A DNA stretch of 64,000 nt, taken from assembly GCF_001514145.1 (NCBI RefSeq), contig NZ_KQ948661.1:62001-126000 (forward strand), in the 5' to 3' direction. The position numbers and the translations under genes were made by a program. The notes beneath the pieces were generated by a model that was not told the DNA's origin, did no database searches, and saw only the letters and a program-made list of their open reading frames with translations. This document shows positions 26,839-35,544 of this stretch, one piece after another. The stretch's first letter is position 1; each line of letters starts with the position of its first letter. The DNA is from Streptomyces canus. GTDB taxonomy: Bacteria; Actinomycetota; Actinomycetes; Streptomycetales; Streptomycetaceae.

Positions 26839-28218
26839 TTACTCCAACTCTCCTGCTGTGCACAGGTGTTGCCAGGCGTAGGAGCGCCAGGGGCGCCAGG
26901 TGTCGGGGACGTCGAGGCCCGGTGGGGCGACATCGGGGTCACCGAGGGCGCGGGTGCGGATGACGGCGACCGTACGGGCGTCAAGGCCGGGCAGGGCGAG
27001 GAGTGCGTGCCCCACCTCGTCGCGGTCGGCACCCGGATCGAGTCGTACGGCCCCGTCGGCCAGGGCGGTGGCCAGCGTGCCCACAGGGCCGGTCGCCTCC
27101 GAAAGGGCGGCGGGCTCGGGAAAGAGGTGGGTGAGGCCGCCGCAGGCTGCGTCCAGGGTCTTGCCGTATCGCCGGACGAGCCGTTCGGATGCGCTACGGC
27201 CCACCAGTGCCCGTACAGCGAACTCCTCGGGGTCGGCGGCGCCGGGCGACCGCAGTCCTGGCCGGGCGGCGACCAGGGGAGCGAGCCGGGTGTCCTCGCC
27301 GAGCCGCTCGTCGACGGCGTAGGGATCGGCGTCGAGGTCGAAGAGCCGGCGCAGTCGTCCGACGGCGGTGGTCAGGTCGCGGGGGTCGGTGAGGTGCAGG
27401 TGGGCGTCGAGCCAGCCGCCGGGGTTCGCGCCGGAGGTGGTTCCGGTCGTACCGGTGCGTTCGTGGACGGCGACGATGCCGGTGCCGTGCGGGAGGCGGA
27501 GAGTACGGCGGTAGGTGCGCCGCCCGGGTGCCCCGCTCACCTCCTCGACGCCGGGTACGGCCTCGCTCTCCAGCAGGTCGAAGACGGCGCCGGACCGGTA
27601 GGGACCGCGGTGGGCCAGCCGTAGCGGAATGCCCGCCGTGGGAGTGGCCGCGCGGCGTGCGGTCCGGGCGGCGGCCCGCAGGTCGCTGGGGGTGGCGGCG
27701 TAGATCTGCCGGACCGTGTCGTTGAACTGCCGCACGCTGGCGAAGCCCGAGGCGAACGCGATCTCCGTGACCGGCAGGCCGGTGGTCTGGAGCAGGACGC
27801 GCGCGGTGTGGGCCCGCTGGGCGCGGGCCAGGGCGACGGGGCCGGCGCCGAGCTCGGTGGTGAGCTGGCGCTGGACCTGGCGGGCGCTGTAGCCGAGGCG
27901 GCCGGCGAGCCCGGCGACGCCCTCCCGGTCGACGACACCGTCGCCGATCAGGCGCATCGCCCGGCCCACCACGTCCGCCCGTACGTTCCAGTCCGCGGAA
28001 CCGGGGACCGCGTCCGGGCGGCACCGCCGGCAGGCCCGGAAACCGGAGCCCTGCGCGGCGGCGGCCGTCGCGTAGAAGCGGACGTTGCGACGCTTCGGGG
28101 TCACCGCGGGACAGCTGGGCCGACAGTAGATCCCGGTCGTCTCGACAGCGAAGAAGAACTCCCCGTCGAACCGGGCGTCCCGGCTGCGAACGGCTTCGTA
28201 CCTGGTGTCTTCGTCCAT
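26839..28218 (-). CDS. Ada-AlkA fusion: methyl-phosphotriester sensor and 3-methyladenine glycosylase
   Basis: A 459-residue protein. The N-terminal Ada zinc domain has four Cys (GIYCRPSCPA and FRACRRCRPD); one takes methyl groups from phosphotriesters. An AraC-type helix-turn-helix follows (about 85-180; LPVTEIAFASGFASVRQFNDTV). Next comes an AlkA N-terminal domain, and an HhH-GPD glycosylase with LPGLDARTVAVIRTRALGDPDV, whose Asp is the likely catalytic residue. It probably both repairs and activates this operon. ATG 28218 is the start aligning with the family. Confidence 0.9.
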   Translation of the reverse strand: MDEDTRYEAVRSRDARFDGEFFFAVETTGIYCRPSCPAVTPKRRNVRFYATAAAAQGSGFRACRRCRPDAVPGSADWNVRADVVGRAMRLIGDGVVDREGVAGLAGRLGYSARQVQRQLTTELGAGPVALARAQRAHTARVLLQTTGLPVTEIAFASGFASVRQFNDTVRQIYAATPSDLRAAARTARRAATPTAGIPLRLAHRGPYRSGAVFDLLESEAVPGVEEVSGAPGRRTYRRTLRLPHGTGIVAVHERTGTTGTTSGANPGGWLDAHLHLTDPRDLTTAVGRLRRLFDLDADPYAVDERLGEDTRLAPLVAARPGLRSPGAADPEEFAVRALVGRSASERLVRRYGKTLDAACGGLTHLFPEPAALSEATGPVGTLATALADGAVRLDPGADRDEVGHALLALPGLDARTVAVIRTRALGDPDVAPPGLDVPDTWRPWRSYAWQHLCTAGELE

Positions 28219-28309
28219 CACGTGTCCCAGTGTCCGCCGCGGGCGAGGATGCCGCTGGCGGAAATCGGACACGGTGATGGGGGCACAGCGTCAGTTCCGT
28301 GCGCCTGCA

Positions 28310-28350
28310 CCCCCTCAGGGGCGCGGGGAACTGCGCGACCAGCCCCCACC
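28310..28350. repeat. REP-like element, same family as the 12.2-12.6 kb copies
   Basis: On the minus strand this stretch reads GGTGGGGGCTGGTCG, then CGCAGTTCCCCGCGCCCC. That is 33 bases identical to the third tandem unit near 12.42 kb. It lies between the rsgA and Ada/AlkA genes, a typical intergenic position for such elements. Confidence 0.85.
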
Positions 28351-28370
28351 GAACCGCGGCCGAACGACCC

Positions 28371-29471
28371 TTACGCCCACCGCCCCCGCTTCGCCTCCAT
28401 CGCCGCCTTCCCCTCCGCGCCCCTCTTCTTCCAGTCCTTCCGGATCTCGGCACGCAGCCGTGCGTCCGTCTTCGCCACGATCCGCTGGTTCTCCCGGATC
28501 AGCTTCCGGTAGCTCTCCAGCCGCCGCTCGGGCAGCTCACCGGAGTCGATCGCGGCAAGCACCGCGCACCCCGGCTCGCTCTCGTGCGCGCAGTCGTGGA
28601 AGCGGCACTGTGCGGCGAGTGCCTCGATCTCGGAGAAGACCTGTCCGACACCGGTCTCGGCGTCCCACAGCCCCACGCCCCTGAGGCCGGGCGTGTCGAT
28701 CAGTACGCCCCCGCCCGGCAGGGCGAGGAGGTTGCGGGTCGTGGTCGTGTGGCGTCCCTTCCCGTCCGCGTCCCGTGCGGCCTGTACAGCCATCACGTCC
28801 TCGCCGATGAGCACGTTCGCCAGGGTCGACTTCCCCGCGCCGGACTGCCCGAGCAGCACGGTCGTACCGCCGGAGACGACCGCGACGAGTACGTCGAGCC
28901 CCTCCCCGTCCAGCGCGCTGACGGTCAGCACCGGGACGCCCGGCGCCGTCGTCTCGACGTCCTGCACGAGATGCGAGAGCGTCACCGCGTCCGGCACGAG
29001 GTCGGCCTTGGTGAGCACGACCACCGGCTGTGCGCCGGACTCCCAGGCCAGGGCCAGGAACCGTTCGATGCGGCCGAGGTCGAGCTCGACGGCCAGCGAC
29101 ACGGCGACGATCGCGTGGTCGACGTTGGCCGCGAGGATCTGCCCCTCGGACCGCTTGGAGGAGGTGGAGCGTACGAATGCGGTACGGCGTGGCAGATACG
29201 TCCGTACATAGCGAGGGTTGCCCGCGGGCTCGACGACGGCCCAGTCACCGGTGCACAGGACCCGCATCGGATCGGGCGGGGTGACGAAGGCCGTGTCGGC
29301 CCGCATCATCCCTTCGGCGGTGACGAGGTCGCACTGCCCGCGGTCGACCCGGACCACCCGTCCGGGCAGGAGCCCCTCGGGCTCGTAGGGGGCGAACTCG
29401 TCCGCCCATGCCTCGTCCCAGCCGTAGGGAGCGAGAGCGGAGAAAACCTGAGAAGTGGAGCTGGAAGTCAA
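28371..29471 (-). CDS. rsgA: Ribosome small-subunit-dependent GTPase A
   Basis: A 366-residue circularly permuted GTPase involved in 30S maturation. Order: an OB-fold (about 35-95), then G4 (VLTKADLV), G1 (GQSGAGKSTL), G2-like HTTTTRNL, G3 (IDTPGLRG), and a C-terminal zinc knuckle (CRFHDCAHESEPGCAV). The C-terminal tail is highly basic, as in actinobacterial RsgA. The TTG start at 29471 has AAGGG six bases upstream. That ribosome site lies inside a small hairpin downstream of a possible leader peptide. Confidence 0.95.
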   Translation of the reverse strand: MTSSSTSQVFSALAPYGWDEAWADEFAPYEPEGLLPGRVVRVDRGQCDLVTAEGMMRADTAFVTPPDPMRVLCTGDWAVVEPAGNPRYVRTYLPRRTAFVRSTSSKRSEGQILAANVDHAIVAVSLAVELDLGRIERFLALAWESGAQPVVVLTKADLVPDAVTLSHLVQDVETTAPGVPVLTVSALDGEGLDVLVAVVSGGTTVLLGQSGAGKSTLANVLIGEDVMAVQAARDADGKGRHTTTTRNLLALPGGGVLIDTPGLRGVGLWDAETGVGQVFSEIEALAAQCRFHDCAHESEPGCAVLAAIDSGELPERRLESYRKLIRENQRIVAKTDARLRAEIRKDWKKRGAEGKAAMEAKRGRWA

Positions 29472-29476
29472 GGGAG

Positions 29477-29491
29477 ACCCTTCACAAGGGT
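29477..29491 (-). promoter_or_regulatory. Hairpin covering the rsgA ribosome binding site
   Basis: In the mRNA, ACCCUU-GUG-AAGGGU forms a perfect 6-bp stem whose 3' arm is the AAGGG ribosome site of rsgA. It begins 24 bases after the stop codon of the small upstream frame. This suggests translational control, for example opening by ribosomes on the leader. Confidence 0.5.
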
Positions 29492-29514
29492 GGCCCCGGC
29501 ACCAGGAGTTGGTG

Positions 29515-29583
29515 TCAGCCGACGGCCACAGAGGTGGACTTGATGATCTGGATGCGAGCAGCGCTCATCGCAAAGACAGCCAT
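29515..29583 (-). CDS. Possible 22-residue leader peptide upstream of rsgA
   Basis: An ATG at 29583, nine bases after GGGAGG, opens a 22-codon frame ending with TGA. The peptide starts MAVFAMSAARIQIIKS and ends TSVAVG. The strong ribosome site, short length and position 43 bp before rsgA suggest a leader or upstream open reading frame. It contains no obvious run of one regulatory codon. It could also be a chance frame. Confidence 0.5.
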   Translation of the reverse strand: MAVFAMSAARIQIIKSTSVAVG

Positions 29584-29798
29584 CGGTCGACACCTCCCTC
29601 ATTCCTCGCTCGTGGGGCACGGCAGCCATGAGCCGCCGGGCGAAGCGGTCTCACCTTAGAGGCGCCGGCGTCGGGGGCGCCACCGGTTTTTCCGGACCCG
29701 GGTGCGTCGCCCCCCTCACTCGAACAGCCCGGTGCGCTGGTCGTACGGAAGGAGCGGTTGTGGCATGGAAGCACCCCTCATCTCCAGGAGACCTCGTG

Positions 29799-30623
29799 AT
29801 GACCCACCGTCCGCCCCGCACCTTCCGCGTCCTCGCCTCGGCCCTGGCGGCCGGAGCCCTGTTGACGACCGCCGCGTGTGCGGACGGTGACGACAGTGGT
29901 CCGGACCGCGCGGACACCACGGAGACCACGACGGAGATCTCCTCCACGCCGCTCGCGCAGCAGTCCCCGGCGGCGCTCACCCCGGCCGGGGCGCGTGCCG
30001 CGCTGGTGACGGAGGCGGATCTGGAGGACGACTGGACGCAGGTCAAGAACGCGGCCACCTGGCGGGACAGCCTGCTGGTCGGCCAGGTGGACGTCGCCGA
30101 CTTCCTCACCGGCAAGGCCGACGCGGCCGCCTGCCAGAAGCTGCTCGACCGGCTGTACGACGACGACCTCCTGGGCAAGCCGTCCGGAGCGTCCGCGCTC
30201 ACCGGCTTCAAGGAGGGCGATGCCCGGCTGCTGTACCAGGTCGCCGCCTATGACAAGGCCGCGCTGGACACGTCCTTCGCCTGGCTGAAGAGCCTGCCGG
30301 TCAAGTGCGACCAGTTCACGGTGAAGGACAGCTCGGGCGGGCAGCGCACGGTCGAGGTGGTCGGGACCTCGCTTCCCAAGGAGGGCGATGCCCGGCAGGG
30401 GCTGCAGGTCACGGTCCGGGGCACCTCGGGCGGCGAACCCACCACCCTCACCCTCGACGTCGCGGCCCTTCGGTTCGGCACGGACGCGATCGCCTTCACC
30501 AACGGCGGTCTCGACGGAGCCGACGACGACACCACCGAGCAGGCGGCGAAGCTGGGCGCGGCACGTCTCGAGGACGTCCAGGCGGGCCGGACCCCGTCCG
30601 CCGACCCGAGCGAGATCGACTGA
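29799..30623 (+). CDS. Secreted lipoprotein of unknown function
   Basis: A 274-residue precursor with a lipoprotein signal: FRVLASALAAGALLTTAAC, with Cys as the predicted lipidation site. A Thr-rich linker follows, then a ~220-residue domain (LVTEADLEDDWTQ..., one Cys in DAAACQKLL and one in PVKCDQF). The pair of Cys and overall pattern recall surface sensor domains of the PknH type, but identity is uncertain. ATG 29799 follows AGGAG. The upstream region 29584-29798 holds no other gene. Confidence 0.75.
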   Translation: MTHRPPRTFRVLASALAAGALLTTAACADGDDSGPDRADTTETTTEISSTPLAQQSPAALTPAGARAALVTEADLEDDWTQVKNAATWRDSLLVGQVDVADFLTGKADAAACQKLLDRLYDDDLLGKPSGASALTGFKEGDARLLYQVAAYDKAALDTSFAWLKSLPVKCDQFTVKDSSGGQRTVEVVGTSLPKEGDARQGLQVTVRGTSGGEPTTLTLDVAALRFGTDAIAFTNGGLDGADDDTTEQAAKLGAARLEDVQAGRTPSADPSEID

Positions 30624-30694
30624 CGGCCCGGTGAGTCCCGTCCGTCCCACAGCCCCGCGGTTCGACGTCGGGGTGTTCCCGCCGAGTGCGACAT

Positions 30695-30706
30695 GTGACA
30701 TAGTAC
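30695..30706. promoter_or_regulatory. Operator-like site 1 of the hydroxyproline locus, overlapping -10
   Basis: GTGACATAGTAC overlaps a -10-like CATAGT (30699-30704). That element ends six bases before the GTG start of the first catabolic gene, which has no ribosome site. This suggests a leaderless transcript repressed by a protein on this site. Related 12-mers occur at 33578 and 35562. Confidence 0.55.
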
Positions 30707-30710
30707 TGGC

Positions 30711-31895
30711 GTGAGCAAGCGACTGACCTGCGATGTCGTGGTCGTCGGAGCCGGGATGGTGGGCGCCGCCTGTGCCCTGTACGCCGCCCGGGCGGGCCTC
30801 GACGTGATCGTCGTCGACCGCGGTCCGGTGGCCGGCGGTACGACCGGCGCCGGTGAGGGCAATCTCCTGGTCTCCGACAAGGAGCCGGGGCCCGAGCTCG
30901 AACTCGCCCTGCTGTCCGGCCGCTTGTGGACCGAGTTGGCGGAGGAGATCGGCGATGCCGTCGAGTACGAACATAAGGGCGGCGTGGTCGTGGCCTCCAC
31001 CTCCGACGGCCTCGAAGCCCTGGAGACGTTCGCGACCGGCCAACGGGCCGCGGGCGTCGAGGCGGTGCGGGTGGACGCAGGCCGACTCCGTGAACTCGAA
31101 CCCCACTTGGCGCCCGGACTCGCGGGCGGTGTGCTGTACCCCCAGGACGCCCAGGTCATGCCGACGCTGGCCGCCGCTCATCTCCTACGGGCCTCGGGTG
31201 CCCGGCTGTTCACCGGCGCGGCGGTGACCGAGGTGCTGCGCGGCGCCGACGGTGCCGTGCGCGGGGTGCGGACCGGCCGGGGCGAGATCCACGCCCCGCA
31301 TGTCGTCAACGCCGCCGGGACCTGGGGCGGTGAGCTGGCCGCGCTGGCGGGAGTCAGCCTCCCCGTGCTCCCCCGGCGCGGCTTCGTCCTCGTCACCGAG
31401 CCGCTCCCCCGCCGGGTCCACCACAAGGTGTACGCCGCCGACTACGTGGCCGACGTGGCCAGCGACTCGGCGGCCCTGCAGACCTCACCGGTCGTCGAGG
31501 GGACGGCGGCCGGGCCCGTCCTGATCGGCGCGACCCGGGAACGGGTGGGCTTCGACCGGTCGTTGTCGCTGCCCGCGTTGCGCGCGCTGGCGAAGGGCGC
31601 GACGCGGCTCTTCCCGTTCCTGGAGCGGGTGCGCGCGATGCGGACGTACTTCGGCTTCAGGCCGTACATGCCCGATCACCTGCCCGCGATCGGCCCCGAT
31701 GCGCGGGTGCCCGGGCTGTTCCACGCCTGCGGGCACGAGGGCGCGGGCATCGGACTGTCCACCGGGACAGGGCAGTTGATCGCCCAGGTGCTGACCGGAC
31801 ACGCTCCCGAGCTCGGTCTCGCACCCTTTCGTCCCGACCGTTTCCCCGCCTCCGCCTCCACCGCCTCCACCTCCGACTCCGAGGAGGCCTCGTGA
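30711..31895 (+). CDS. D-hydroxyproline dehydrogenase, DAAO-like FAD subunit
   Basis: A 394-residue FAD oxidoreductase of the D-amino-acid oxidase/DadA family. The dinucleotide motif is VVVGAGMVGAACALYAARAG. GGTTGAGEGN and the C-terminal FHACGHEGAGIGLSTGTGQ follow. In context it is the substrate-oxidising subunit of a three-part D-hydroxyproline dehydrogenase, converting cis-4-hydroxy-D-proline to pyrroline-4-hydroxy-2-carboxylate. Its TGA overlaps the GTG of the next gene. The Ser/Thr-rich tail is not conserved-looking. Confidence 0.85.
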   Translation: MSKRLTCDVVVVGAGMVGAACALYAARAGLDVIVVDRGPVAGGTTGAGEGNLLVSDKEPGPELELALLSGRLWTELAEEIGDAVEYEHKGGVVVASTSDGLEALETFATGQRAAGVEAVRVDAGRLRELEPHLAPGLAGGVLYPQDAQVMPTLAAAHLLRASGARLFTGAAVTEVLRGADGAVRGVRTGRGEIHAPHVVNAAGTWGGELAALAGVSLPVLPRRGFVLVTEPLPRRVHHKVYAADYVADVASDSAALQTSPVVEGTAAGPVLIGATRERVGFDRSLSLPALRALAKGATRLFPFLERVRAMRTYFGFRPYMPDHLPAIGPDARVPGLFHACGHEGAGIGLSTGTGQLIAQVLTGHAPELGLAPFRPDRFPASASTASTSDSEEAS

Positions 31896-32191
31896 ACCCG
31901 CTGGAGCTGGTGCGCGCCGAGCCCGGTCCCGCCTTCACCGTCACACTCGACGGGCGGGAGATCGAGGCCCTGCCCGGCCAGACCGTCGCCGCCGCGCTGT
32001 GGACGGCGGGCGTCACCTCCTGGCGCACCACCCGCGGCGAGGGCCGCCCGCGCGGGATGTTCTGCGGCATCGGCGTCTGCTTCGACTGCCTGGTGACCGT
32101 CAACGACCGCCCGAACCAACGGGCCTGCCTGATGCCCTTGCGGCCGGGCGACGCGATCCGCACCCAGGAGGGAACGGGCCACGATGACTGA
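31892..32191 (+). CDS. D-hydroxyproline dehydrogenase, small 2Fe-2S subunit
   Basis: A 99-residue ferredoxin-like protein with the cluster motif Cys-x4-Cys-x2-Cys...Cys (CGIGVCFDCLVTVN...RACL). It matches the small subunit of heteromeric amino acid dehydrogenases (HcnA/SoxA-N type), wiring the two flavin subunits. The GTG start overlaps the previous stop (GTGA) and follows GAGGAGG; the 3' end overlaps the next gene by 8 bp. Confidence 0.9.
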   Translation: MNPLELVRAEPGPAFTVTLDGREIEALPGQTVAAALWTAGVTSWRTTRGEGRPRGMFCGIGVCFDCLVTVNDRPNQRACLMPLRPGDAIRTQEGTGHDD

Positions 32192-33581
32192 GCCGAGCCT
32201 GGCGGTGATCGGCGCGGGTCCGGCCGGACTCGCGGCCACCCTCGCGGCGGCCACCAGGGGCATCCGGGTCACCCTGCTCGACTCGGCCGCAGAGGCGGGC
32301 GGGCAGTTCTACCGGCAGCCCGCACCCGGGCTCGGGGCCCGTCGACCGCAGGCACTGCATCACCAGTGGCGGACCTGGGAGAGACTGCGGGACGGACTAC
32401 GAGCCCATGTACAGGCGGGCACCGTAAGGCACATGACGGACCATCACGTCTGGTTCGTCGAGCGCCGGGGCACCGACGGGTTCGCCGTGCACGCCCTCGT
32501 CGGCCCCGAGCAGGAGCAGCCGGCCGAGGTACGCGCAACTGCGGTCCTCCTCGCCACCGGCGGCTACGAGAAGGTGCTGCCCTTCCCCGGCTGGACCCTG
32601 CCCGGTGTCGTCACGGCGGGCGGGGCGCAGGCCATGCTCAAGGGCGGGCTCGTGCTGCCCGGCCGTACCGCCGTCGTCGCCGGGACCGGGCCGCTGCTGC
32701 TGCCCGTCGCCACCGGCCTCGCCGCGGCGGGTGCGACGGTCGCCGCGCTGGTGGAGTCGGCCGACCCGAAGTCGTTCGCACGGCGGTCCCGGGCGCTGGC
32801 GGGCCAACCGGGCAAGGTGGCCGAAGGCGCCCGGTACACGGGGCAGTTGCTCCGGCACCGGGTACGCACTCTCCTCCATCACACCGTCGTGGCGGCGCAC
32901 GGAGCCGAGCGGCTGGAGGCGGTGACGATCGCGGCCCTCGACCGGGACGGACGGGTGCGCCAGGACACCCGCCGACGCCTCGTCTGCGACACCCTCGCCG
33001 TGAGTCACGGCATGCTGCCGCACACCGACCTCGCCGACGCGCTGGGCTGCCGGGTCGACGGGACGGACGTGTCCGTCGACGACGAGCAGCGCACCGACGT
33101 GCCGGGGGTGTGGGCGGCGGGCGAGACCACCGGCATCGGCGGCTCCGCCCTCTCACTGGCCGAGGGGCACATCGCCGGGCGGTCGATCGCGGCGCGGCTG
33201 GCCGGACGGGCACCGGATCCCGGTGAGTGGGCGGCCGCCGCGCGCACCCGGGACGGGCTGCGGGCCTTCTTCGCCGCCGTCGACTCCGTCTACGCGCCGC
33301 CCGCGCACTGGGCCGAGCAGGTCACCGACGGGACGGTGGTGTGCCGCTGCGAGGAGGTGTCGGCCGGTGCGGTGCGGGAGGCGGTGCACGAGCTGGGGGC
33401 CGGTGACCTGAGGACCGTGAAGCTGCTGACGCGGGCCGGGATGGGCTGGTGCCAGGGCCGGGTGTGCGGGTCCGGAGTGGCCGGTGTCGCCGGGTGCGCG
33501 GAGACGGCGGGCCGCAGGCCGTTCGCACGGCCGGTACCGCTGGGCGTGCTGGCCCGGGCCGGAGAGACCGAGGAACAGTGA
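32184..33581 (+). CDS. D-hydroxyproline dehydrogenase, large FAD/NAD-fold subunit
   Basis: A 465-residue flavoprotein. The N-terminal FAD motif is VIGAGPAGLAATLAA. A second Rossmann motif is near 165 (VVAGTGPLLLPVATGLAAAG). The C-terminal BFD-like 2Fe-2S segment has four Cys (CRCEE ... GWCQGRVCG). This is the HcnB/SoxA-like partner that passes electrons onward, probably to the quinone pool. It is translationally coupled to the 2Fe-2S subunit (ATGACTGA overlap). Confidence 0.88.
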   Translation: MTEPSLAVIGAGPAGLAATLAAATRGIRVTLLDSAAEAGGQFYRQPAPGLGARRPQALHHQWRTWERLRDGLRAHVQAGTVRHMTDHHVWFVERRGTDGFAVHALVGPEQEQPAEVRATAVLLATGGYEKVLPFPGWTLPGVVTAGGAQAMLKGGLVLPGRTAVVAGTGPLLLPVATGLAAAGATVAALVESADPKSFARRSRALAGQPGKVAEGARYTGQLLRHRVRTLLHHTVVAAHGAERLEAVTIAALDRDGRVRQDTRRRLVCDTLAVSHGMLPHTDLADALGCRVDGTDVSVDDEQRTDVPGVWAAGETTGIGGSALSLAEGHIAGRSIAARLAGRAPDPGEWAAAARTRDGLRAFFAAVDSVYAPPAHWAEQVTDGTVVCRCEEVSAGAVREAVHELGAGDLRTVKLLTRAGMGWCQGRVCGSGVAGVAGCAETAGRRPFARPVPLGVLARAGETEEQ

Positions 33582-33589
33582 TATGTCAC
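33578..33589. promoter_or_regulatory. Operator-like site 2 of the hydroxyproline locus
   Basis: GTGATATGTCAC lies across the stop codon of the large flavoprotein gene, 22 bp before the deaminase start. Its reverse complement GTGACATATCAC shares GTGACAT and the final AC with the sites at 30695 and 35562, and has inverted GTGA/TCAC ends. It may be an internal operator or promoter. Confidence 0.5.
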
Positions 33590-33611
33590 ACTCCATTGAG
33601 AGGGGATCCAC

Positions 33612-34505
33612 ATGACCACCAGCCTTCGTCCGTGGCGCGGAGTTCTCGTCGCCACCGCCCTCCCGTTGAACGACGACCTGTCGGTGAACTACGACAAGTA
33701 CGCCGAACACTGCGCCTGGCTGGTCGAGAACGGTTGCGACGGCGTCGTACCGAACGGCTCGCTCGGCGAGTACCAGGTGCTCACCCCCGAGGAGCGGGCC
33801 AAGGTCGTCGAGACGGCGGTGGCCGCCATCGGCGGCGAACGGGTGATGCCGGGCGTGGCCGCCTACGGCTCGGCGGAGTCCCGCCGCTGGGCCGAGCAGG
33901 CGCGGGACGCGGGCTGTGCGTCCGTGATGTTGCTGCCGCCCAACGCCTACCGCGCCGACGAGCGGTCGGTCCTCGCGCACTACGCCGAGGTCGCGAAGGC
34001 GGGTCTGCCGATCGTGGCGTACAACAACCCCATCGACACCAAGGTCGACCTGGTGCCGGAGCTGCTGGCCGCACTGCACGCCGAGGGGTTCATCCGCGCG
34101 GTCAAGGAGTTCTCCGGTGATGTCCGACGCGCCTACCAGCTGGCCGAACTCGCTCCGGAACTGGACCTGTTGATCGGCGCCGACGACGTCCTGCTGGAAC
34201 TCGCCCTGGCCGGGGCCAAGGGCTGGGTGGCCGGCTATCCGAACGCGCTGCCCAGGTCCTCCGTCGAGTTGTACCGGGCAGCCGTCGCCGGCGACCTCGC
34301 GACCGCGAAGAAGCTGTACGAACAGCTGCACCCGCTGCTGCGCTGGGACTCCAAGGTCGAGTTCGTACAGGCCATCAAGATGTCGATGGACATCGTCGGC
34401 CGGCACGGCGGGCCCGTGCGCCCACCGCGCGTCCCTCTGCTGCCCGAGCAGGAGGCCGTCGTGCGGGCCGCCACGGAGAATGCCGTCGCCGCGGGACTCG
34501 CGTAA
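33612..34505 (+). CDS. Pyrroline-4-hydroxy-2-carboxylate deaminase (DHDPS family)
   Basis: A 297-residue TIM-barrel of the dihydrodipicolinate synthase/N-acetylneuraminate lyase family. The Schiff-base Lys is in IRAVKEFSGD. The catalytic Tyr is in VAYNNPID, and NGSLGEYQ replaces the usual GGTTGE loop near residue 45. In the hydroxyproline pathway this enzyme deaminates the dehydrogenase product to alpha-ketoglutarate semialdehyde. ATG 33612 follows GAGAGGGG. No semialdehyde dehydrogenase is in the window. Confidence 0.87.
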   Translation: MTTSLRPWRGVLVATALPLNDDLSVNYDKYAEHCAWLVENGCDGVVPNGSLGEYQVLTPEERAKVVETAVAAIGGERVMPGVAAYGSAESRRWAEQARDAGCASVMLLPPNAYRADERSVLAHYAEVAKAGLPIVAYNNPIDTKVDLVPELLAALHAEGFIRAVKEFSGDVRRAYQLAELAPELDLLIGADDVLLELALAGAKGWVAGYPNALPRSSVELYRAAVAGDLATAKKLYEQLHPLLRWDSKVEFVQAIKMSMDIVGRHGGPVRPPRVPLLPEQEAVVRAATENAVAAGLA

Positions 34506-34525
34506 CTCGTCAAGGAGAGCGGACC

Positions 34526-35527
34526 ATGCGCAGCAAACTCGTCCTGCACGCCGTCGACTCGCACACCGAGGGCATGCCCACCCGCGTGATCACCGGCGGC
34601 ATCGGCACGATCCCCGGCGCGACCATGAACGAGCGGCGGCTGTACTTCCGTGAGCACCGCGACGACATCAAGCAGCTCCTGATGAACGAGCCGCGCGGGC
34701 ACTCCGCGATGAGCGGCGCGATCCTCCAGCCACCGACCCGCCCGGACTGCGACTGGGGTGTCGTGTACATCGAGGTCTCGGGCTATCTGCCGATGTGCGG
34801 ACACGGCACGATCGGGGTGGCGACCGTGCTGGTGGAGACCGGCATGGTCGAGGTCGTCGAGCCGGTCACCACGATCCGGCTCGACACCCCGGCGGGCCTG
34901 GTCGTCGCCGAGGTCGCGGTGGAGGACGGCAGGGCGAAGCACGTCACGCTGCAGAACGTGCCGTCCTTCGCCGTCGCCCTCGACCGCAAGATCGCACTGG
35001 CCGACGGGCGGACGGTGACCTATGACCTGGCGTACGGCGGCAACTTCTACGCCATCCTTCCGCTGGACCAGTTCGGGCTGCCCTTCGACCGCGCCCGCAA
35101 GGACGACATCCTGAAGGCGGGGCTGTCCCTCATGGAGGCGATCAACGCCGACGAGGAGCCCGTCCACCCCGAGGATCCGTCCATCCGCGGCTGTCACCAC
35201 GTCCACCTGATCGCGCCCGGCGCGACCGCCCGCCACTCCCGGCACGCGATGGCCATCCACCCCGGCTGGTTCGACCGCTCCCCCTGCGGCACCGGCACCA
35301 GCGCGCGCATGGCCCAGCTGCACGCGCGCGGCGAACTCCCGTTGCACACCGAGTTCGTGAACGAGTCCTTCATCGGGACGCGGTTCACAGGCCGGCTCCT
35401 CGGCACCACCGAGGTGGCGGGCCGCCCCGCCGTCCTGCCCAGCTTCACCGGGCGCGCGTGGATCACCGGCACGGCCCAGTACCTGCTCGACCCGACCGAT
35501 CCGTTCCCGGCGGGGTTCGTCCTGTGA
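34526..35527 (+). CDS. 4-hydroxyproline 2-epimerase (proline racemase family)
   Basis: A 333-residue member of the proline racemase family. Both catalytic Cys are present: PMCGHGTIG (about residue 91) and RSPCGTGTSA (about residue 253). This marks a racemase/epimerase rather than the dehydratase branch, in which the first Cys is Thr. It would convert trans-4-hydroxy-L-proline to cis-4-hydroxy-D-proline, the substrate of the upstream dehydrogenase. AAGGAG lies eight bases before ATG 34526. Confidence 0.9.
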   Translation: MRSKLVLHAVDSHTEGMPTRVITGGIGTIPGATMNERRLYFREHRDDIKQLLMNEPRGHSAMSGAILQPPTRPDCDWGVVYIEVSGYLPMCGHGTIGVATVLVETGMVEVVEPVTTIRLDTPAGLVVAEVAVEDGRAKHVTLQNVPSFAVALDRKIALADGRTVTYDLAYGGNFYAILPLDQFGLPFDRARKDDILKAGLSLMEAINADEEPVHPEDPSIRGCHHVHLIAPGATARHSRHAMAIHPGWFDRSPCGTGTSARMAQLHARGELPLHTEFVNESFIGTRFTGRLLGTTEVAGRPAVLPSFTGRAWITGTAQYLLDPTDPFPAGFVL

Positions 35528-35544
35528 GCCCCGGGGGCGTCGAG

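Noticed and set aside
30711..35527. Ordinary proline catabolism or a D-amino acid oxidase operon
   Set aside because: The combination of a racemase-family gene with two catalytic Cys, a DHDPS-family deaminase and a three-part dehydrogenase fits trans-4-hydroxyproline breakdown better than proline degradation.
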